Shown: positions 61,218-64,000 of the stretch, piece after piece | Numbering within the stretch: position 1 is the first letter of the stretch | Layout: the number at the start of each line of letters is the position of its first letter | Assembly (NCBI RefSeq): GCF_039962115.1 | Contig: NZ_JAMPKJ010000011.1 | Span: 1 to 64,000 of the forward strand | Reading direction: 5' to 3' | Length of the DNA: 64,000 bases | From: Funiculus sociatus GB2-C1 | Lineage (GTDB): Bacteria > Cyanobacteriota > Cyanobacteriia > Cyanobacteriales > FACHB-T130 | Notes under the pieces: model-generated | The model's input: the letters and a program-made list of their open reading frames with translations, nothing else | The model's database searches: none | Told to the model about the DNA's origin: nothing | Position numbers and translations under genes: made by a program

Positions 61218-62339
61218 CTATTTCCCGAACCCTTTGCCACGACTTGCAGAGGGGAGACAGACACATTTCTGGATTTGGTCGCGCAGGGTTTCTTTATCTA
61301 AATCCTGACCAATCAGCACCATCTGGGTTTTCGGTTGACCTTTCCAATCTTCATCGTCAATACTAAACCGCTTGCCACAGAGGTGGAAAATATGCCGTCT
61401 GGGGCTTTCGTCAAACCAAAGAATCCCTTTGGCACGGAAGACGGTAGAAGGTAATTGATTATCTAAGAAATTTTGAAACTTCTTGATAGCAAAAGGCTTG
61501 TCGCTTTCAAAAGAAATTGAGGTAAACCCGTCATTTTCCAGGTGGTGCGAGTGGTGGTGATGGTCGTGGTCGTGGTCATGAGTGCAAACATCATGTTCAT
61601 GATCGCAAGCACTATGGTCGTGATGGTCGTGATGGTCGTGATGGTCATGGTGGTCGTGGTCGTGTTCCGATTCAACCTCTAAATACCTGTCAGACTCAAA
61701 CAAACCGACGCTGAGAATCAAAGGCAATGACACCTGTGCGCGTGCGGTTCGCAGAATTCTGGCATCAGTTTTCATGTCCCGAATTCTAACTTCCAGCGAA
61801 TCCAAGTCAGCTTCATCTACCAAATCTGCTTTGTTTAGTAGAATAATGTCACCATAGGTAATCTGGCTGGTGGCGGCTTCGCTGTTGAACAAATCGAGAC
61901 TGAAATTTTCTGAATCTACCACCGTGATAATAGAATCCAGGCGGGTCATGTCTCGCAGTTCCGTCCCTAAAAAGGTGAGTGCAACTGGCAAAGGATCTGC
62001 GAGTCCGGTTGTTTCCACTACCAGATAATCTATTTTGTCTTCGCGTTCCAGAACTTTGTAAACTGCCTCAACCAAATCGTTATTAATGGTGCAGCAGATA
62101 CAACCGTTACTCAACTCCACCATGTCTTCTCCGGTGGTGACAATCAGTTCATTGTCAATGCCGATTTCACCAAATTCATTGACCAGAACAGCGGTTTTCA
62201 CGCCTTCCTGATTGCTTAAGATGTGGTTGAGGAGCGTGGTCTTGCCGCTGCCAAGGAAACCTGTAATGATCGTGACAGGCAAGCCGTGTTTCGGGGAATC
62301 GATTGCTGGGGATTGGTCAGGTTTAACTGCTGGTTGCAT
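61218..62339 (-). CDS. COG0523 (CobW/YeiR-type) GTPase with His-rich loop
   Basis: The 373-aa G3E GTPase has Walker A GFLGSGKTTLLNHIL, the metal-binding CxCC motif (NGCICCT), Walker B region VVETTGLADP and NKAD. A long His/Asp-rich loop (residues 223-267, DHDHHDHHDHHDH and similar) is typical of zinc or other metal handling. The C-terminal CobW_C domain follows (KGILWFDESPRRHIFHLCG). It likely supplies zinc to target enzymes. It is divergent from cysS, whose product is a zinc enzyme. No Zur box was identified by eye. Confidence 0.9.
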   Translation of the reverse strand: MQPAVKPDQSPAIDSPKHGLPVTIITGFLGSGKTTLLNHILSNQEGVKTAVLVNEFGEIGIDNELIVTTGEDMVELSNGCICCTINNDLVEAVYKVLEREDKIDYLVVETTGLADPLPVALTFLGTELRDMTRLDSIITVVDSENFSLDLFNSEAATSQITYGDIILLNKADLVDEADLDSLEVRIRDMKTDARILRTARAQVSLPLILSVGLFESDRYLEVESEHDHDHHDHHDHHDHHDHSACDHEHDVCTHDHDHDHHHHSHHLENDGFTSISFESDKPFAIKKFQNFLDNQLPSTVFRAKGILWFDESPRRHIFHLCGKRFSIDDEDWKGQPKTQMVLIGQDLDKETLRDQIQKCVCLPSASRGKGFGK

Positions 62340-62554
62340 AACGCGACTGTCGAAAAGGTCAGAAAATGGAACTATGTAAAGATCGGCAGGGCATTAAATG
62401 CAGATATTTGCATCCCTGCTACCCACCTTTATTATGGCTTGTTACACGGCATGGAAAAGAACGAAGCTGATAAGATGCCGATGCCGTTTAACATGGAGGC
62501 AAGCGATCGCTGGTGTTAACCCTCCGATTTTACAGATGCGATGATATATTGCGT

Positions 62555-62605
62555 CTCTACGGCTACACAAACAAAGCTTGTCTGCGCTGACTATAATCAA
62601 TCCAA
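62555..62605. repeat. Degenerate copy of the 11636 repeat
   Basis: Minus-strand sequence GTCAGCGCAGACAAGC and TTTGTTTGTGTAGCC resembles the right half of the element at 11636-11755. It lies just upstream of cysS. Only part of the element can be recognised. Confidence 0.4.
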
Positions 62606-62610
62606 AGTTT

Positions 62611-64000
62611 ATGACCCTATCACTCTACAACACCCTAACCCGTCGTAAGGAATCCTTTGAACCCCTCAATCCCGGTAAAGTCGGGATGTACTACTGCGGC
62701 GTAACGGTGTACGATTACTGCCACTTGGGTCATGCTAGAGCTTGCATAGTTTGGGATGTGACGCGCCGCTATCTGCAATTTCTCGGCTATGATGTGCGCT
62801 ACGTACAGAATTTTACTGATATTGATGACAAAATCCTCAATCGAGCCAGGCTTGAGGGTTCAACGATGGAGGAAGTCGCAGAACGCTATATCCAAGCTTA
62901 TTTTGAGGATATGGCACGGCTGAATATCCAAGAAGCTGATGAATATCCCCGCGCTACTCACACAATAGATGGAATTAAGCGGCTGATTCACGAGTTGGAA
63001 CAGAAAGATTTTGCTTATCCTTCGGCTGGCGATGTCTACTATGCAGTTCGTGAATTTCCGGAGTATGGGAAGCTTTCGGGACGCAAGTTAGAAGATATGC
63101 AGGCTGGCGCAAGTAATCGGGTTGAGGTGGAACCGGAAGCGTCTAAGAAAAAAGATCCGTTTGATTTTGCTTTGTGGAAGGCTGCTAAACCAGGGGAACC
63201 TGCGTGGGAGTCGCCTTGGGGTGATGGTCGTCCGGGATGGCATATTGAATGCTCGGCTATGGTGCGCGATCGCTTGGGCGAAACTATAGATATCCACGCT
63301 GGCGGTGCTGACTTAATTTTCCCCCACCACGAAAATGAAATTGCTCAATCAGAAGCAGTAACAGGCAAGCCTTTATCTCGTTACTGGTTGCACAATGGTA
63401 TGGTAACGGTGAATGGCGAGAAGATGTCTAAGTCTCTGGGCAACTTTATCACCATTCGGGAGTTACTTGATCGTCCAGTTGACCCGATGGCAGTGCGGTT
63501 ATTTGTTCTTACAGCACAGTACCGCAAACCTATCGACTTTACCGATGAAGCCATACAAGCTGCTACCAACGGTTGGAATACCTTAAAAGAAGGTCTGCTG
63601 TTTGGCTACCAGTACGGTAAACAGTTAGGTTGGAGAGTGGAACAACAAGAAAATCTTCCAATCCCCAGTCCCCAATCCCCAACCCCCAATCCCTTTGTTG
63701 AGAGATTCCAAACAGCAGTCGATGATGACTTAAATTTTCCTGGCGGTTTAACAGTATTGTTTGAACTGGCAAAGGAATTAGGCAAGCAAGGGCATATTTT
63801 AGTTCACCAGGGTAAAACTGAGACACCACCGGAAGAGTTACAAGTTCGGTGGCATACTTTGGTTGATTTGTCAACAGTTTTAGGCTTAGAAGTGGGGGCG
63901 CAAGACATAGCTTCGCTAGAGGATGAAACTGCTGGTGATATAAGCGATGCGGAGATTGAGGCGGAGATTGAAAAGCGACAGGAAGCGCGGAAAGCGAAGA
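62611..64000 (+). CDS. cysS: Cysteinyl-tRNA synthetase (3' end beyond window)
   Basis: The frame opens with ATG TCACTC-type sequence (MTLSLYNTLTRRKE) at 62611 and runs off the window without a stop, giving 463 codons. It has the class I signature HLGH (in YDYCHLGHARA), zinc Cys in YYCGVT, the strand GWHIECSAM, HHENE (zinc His) and KMSKSLGNF. It charges tRNA-Cys. At residue 350 a heptanucleotide repeat encodes LPIPSPQSPTPNPF between the catalytic and DALR domains, an unusual insertion for an essential enzyme. Confidence 0.93.
   Translation, partial: MTLSLYNTLTRRKESFEPLNPGKVGMYYCGVTVYDYCHLGHARACIVWDVTRRYLQFLGYDVRYVQNFTDIDDKILNRARLEGSTMEEVAERYIQAYFEDMARLNIQEADEYPRATHTIDGIKRLIHELEQKDFAYPSAGDVYYAVREFPEYGKLSGRKLEDMQAGASNRVEVEPEASKKKDPFDFALWKAAKPGEPAWESPWGDGRPGWHIECSAMVRDRLGETIDIHAGGADLIFPHHENEIAQSEAVTGKPLSRYWLHNGMVTVNGEKMSKSLGNFITIRELLDRPVDPMAVRLFVLTAQYRKPIDFTDEAIQAATNGWNTLKEGLLFGYQYGKQLGWRVEQQENLPIPSPQSPTPNPFVERFQTAVDDDLNFPGGLTVLFELAKELGKQGHILVHQGKTETPPEELQVRWHTLVDLSTVLGLEVGAQDIASLEDETAGDISDAEIEAEIEKRQEARKAK

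Noticed and set aside
62360-62519. Plus-strand frame ending IPATHLYYGLLHGMEKNEADKMP... between the GTPase gene and cysS
   Set aside because: Composition looks somewhat coding, but the only ATG start lies inside the GTPase gene on the other strand and I recognise no family; it may be a gene remnant.

Overview
The window is cyanobacterial chromosome. HIP1 octamers (GCGATCGC) are dense, heptanucleotide STRR repeats occur, and there are synechoxanthin-type carotenoid genes, a PsbP-like lipoprotein and many PAS-rich sensor kinases. Gene content suggests a filamentous or Chroococcidiopsis-like genome; the species cannot be fixed from sequence alone.

Bases 1-24549 hold the main story. After the tail of an IS630-type transposase (1-102) lies an intact tRNA-Val(CAC) gene (270-341). 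Six bases downstream starts a complete type V-K CRISPR-associated transposon (CAST), 348-24549, about 24.2 kb, bounded by perfect 25-bp inverted ends that begin TGTACA. From the tRNA side it contains: the left end with TnsB-type sites; a delocalised homing crRNA whose 17-nt spacer matches the adjacent tRNA-Val at 16 positions next to a GTA PAM; a nine-repeat CRISPR array; a tracrRNA region; cas12k; a divergent MerR-type regulator (CvkR-like); about 17 kb of cargo; and tniQ-tnsC-tnsB with the right end. No tnsA, cas1 or cas2 is present. Directly beyond the right end lies a relic of another CAST left end, sharing the TGTACA hexamer, so this tRNA has probably been colonised more than once.

The cargo is a defence island: a type I restriction-modification system (hsdM, hsdS, hsdR) with a macrodomain gene, a VapBC-like toxin-antitoxin pair and a YgjP-like metalloprotease gene. 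hsdM is split at an inter-domain linker. Between its halves sits a compact three-gene operon (unknown protein, winged-helix/CxxC protein, PD-(D/E)xK nuclease), which is the best candidate here for an undescribed defence module. Further cargo is a 598-aa orphan coiled-coil protein, small membrane and hypothetical proteins, an RHH regulator with a palindromic operator, and relics.

From 24.8 to 64 kb the chromosome looks ordinary: a Bax1-XPB nuclease-helicase pair, two giant sensor kinases, gamma-glutamyltransferase, an aldo/keto reductase, an ABC-2 exporter divergent from cruE-cruH-like carotenoid genes, a HigBA-like pair, psbP-like and maf genes, a four-gene family sharing an I-x-x-DGDI motif, a CPBP protease, an RnfD-like/DUF2330 pair, a PEP-CTERM endonuclease/phosphatase, dtd, a His-rich COG0523 GTPase and a 3'-truncated cysS. 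Dispersed palindromes, STRRs and a 143-bp MITE-like element lie between and sometimes inside these genes.
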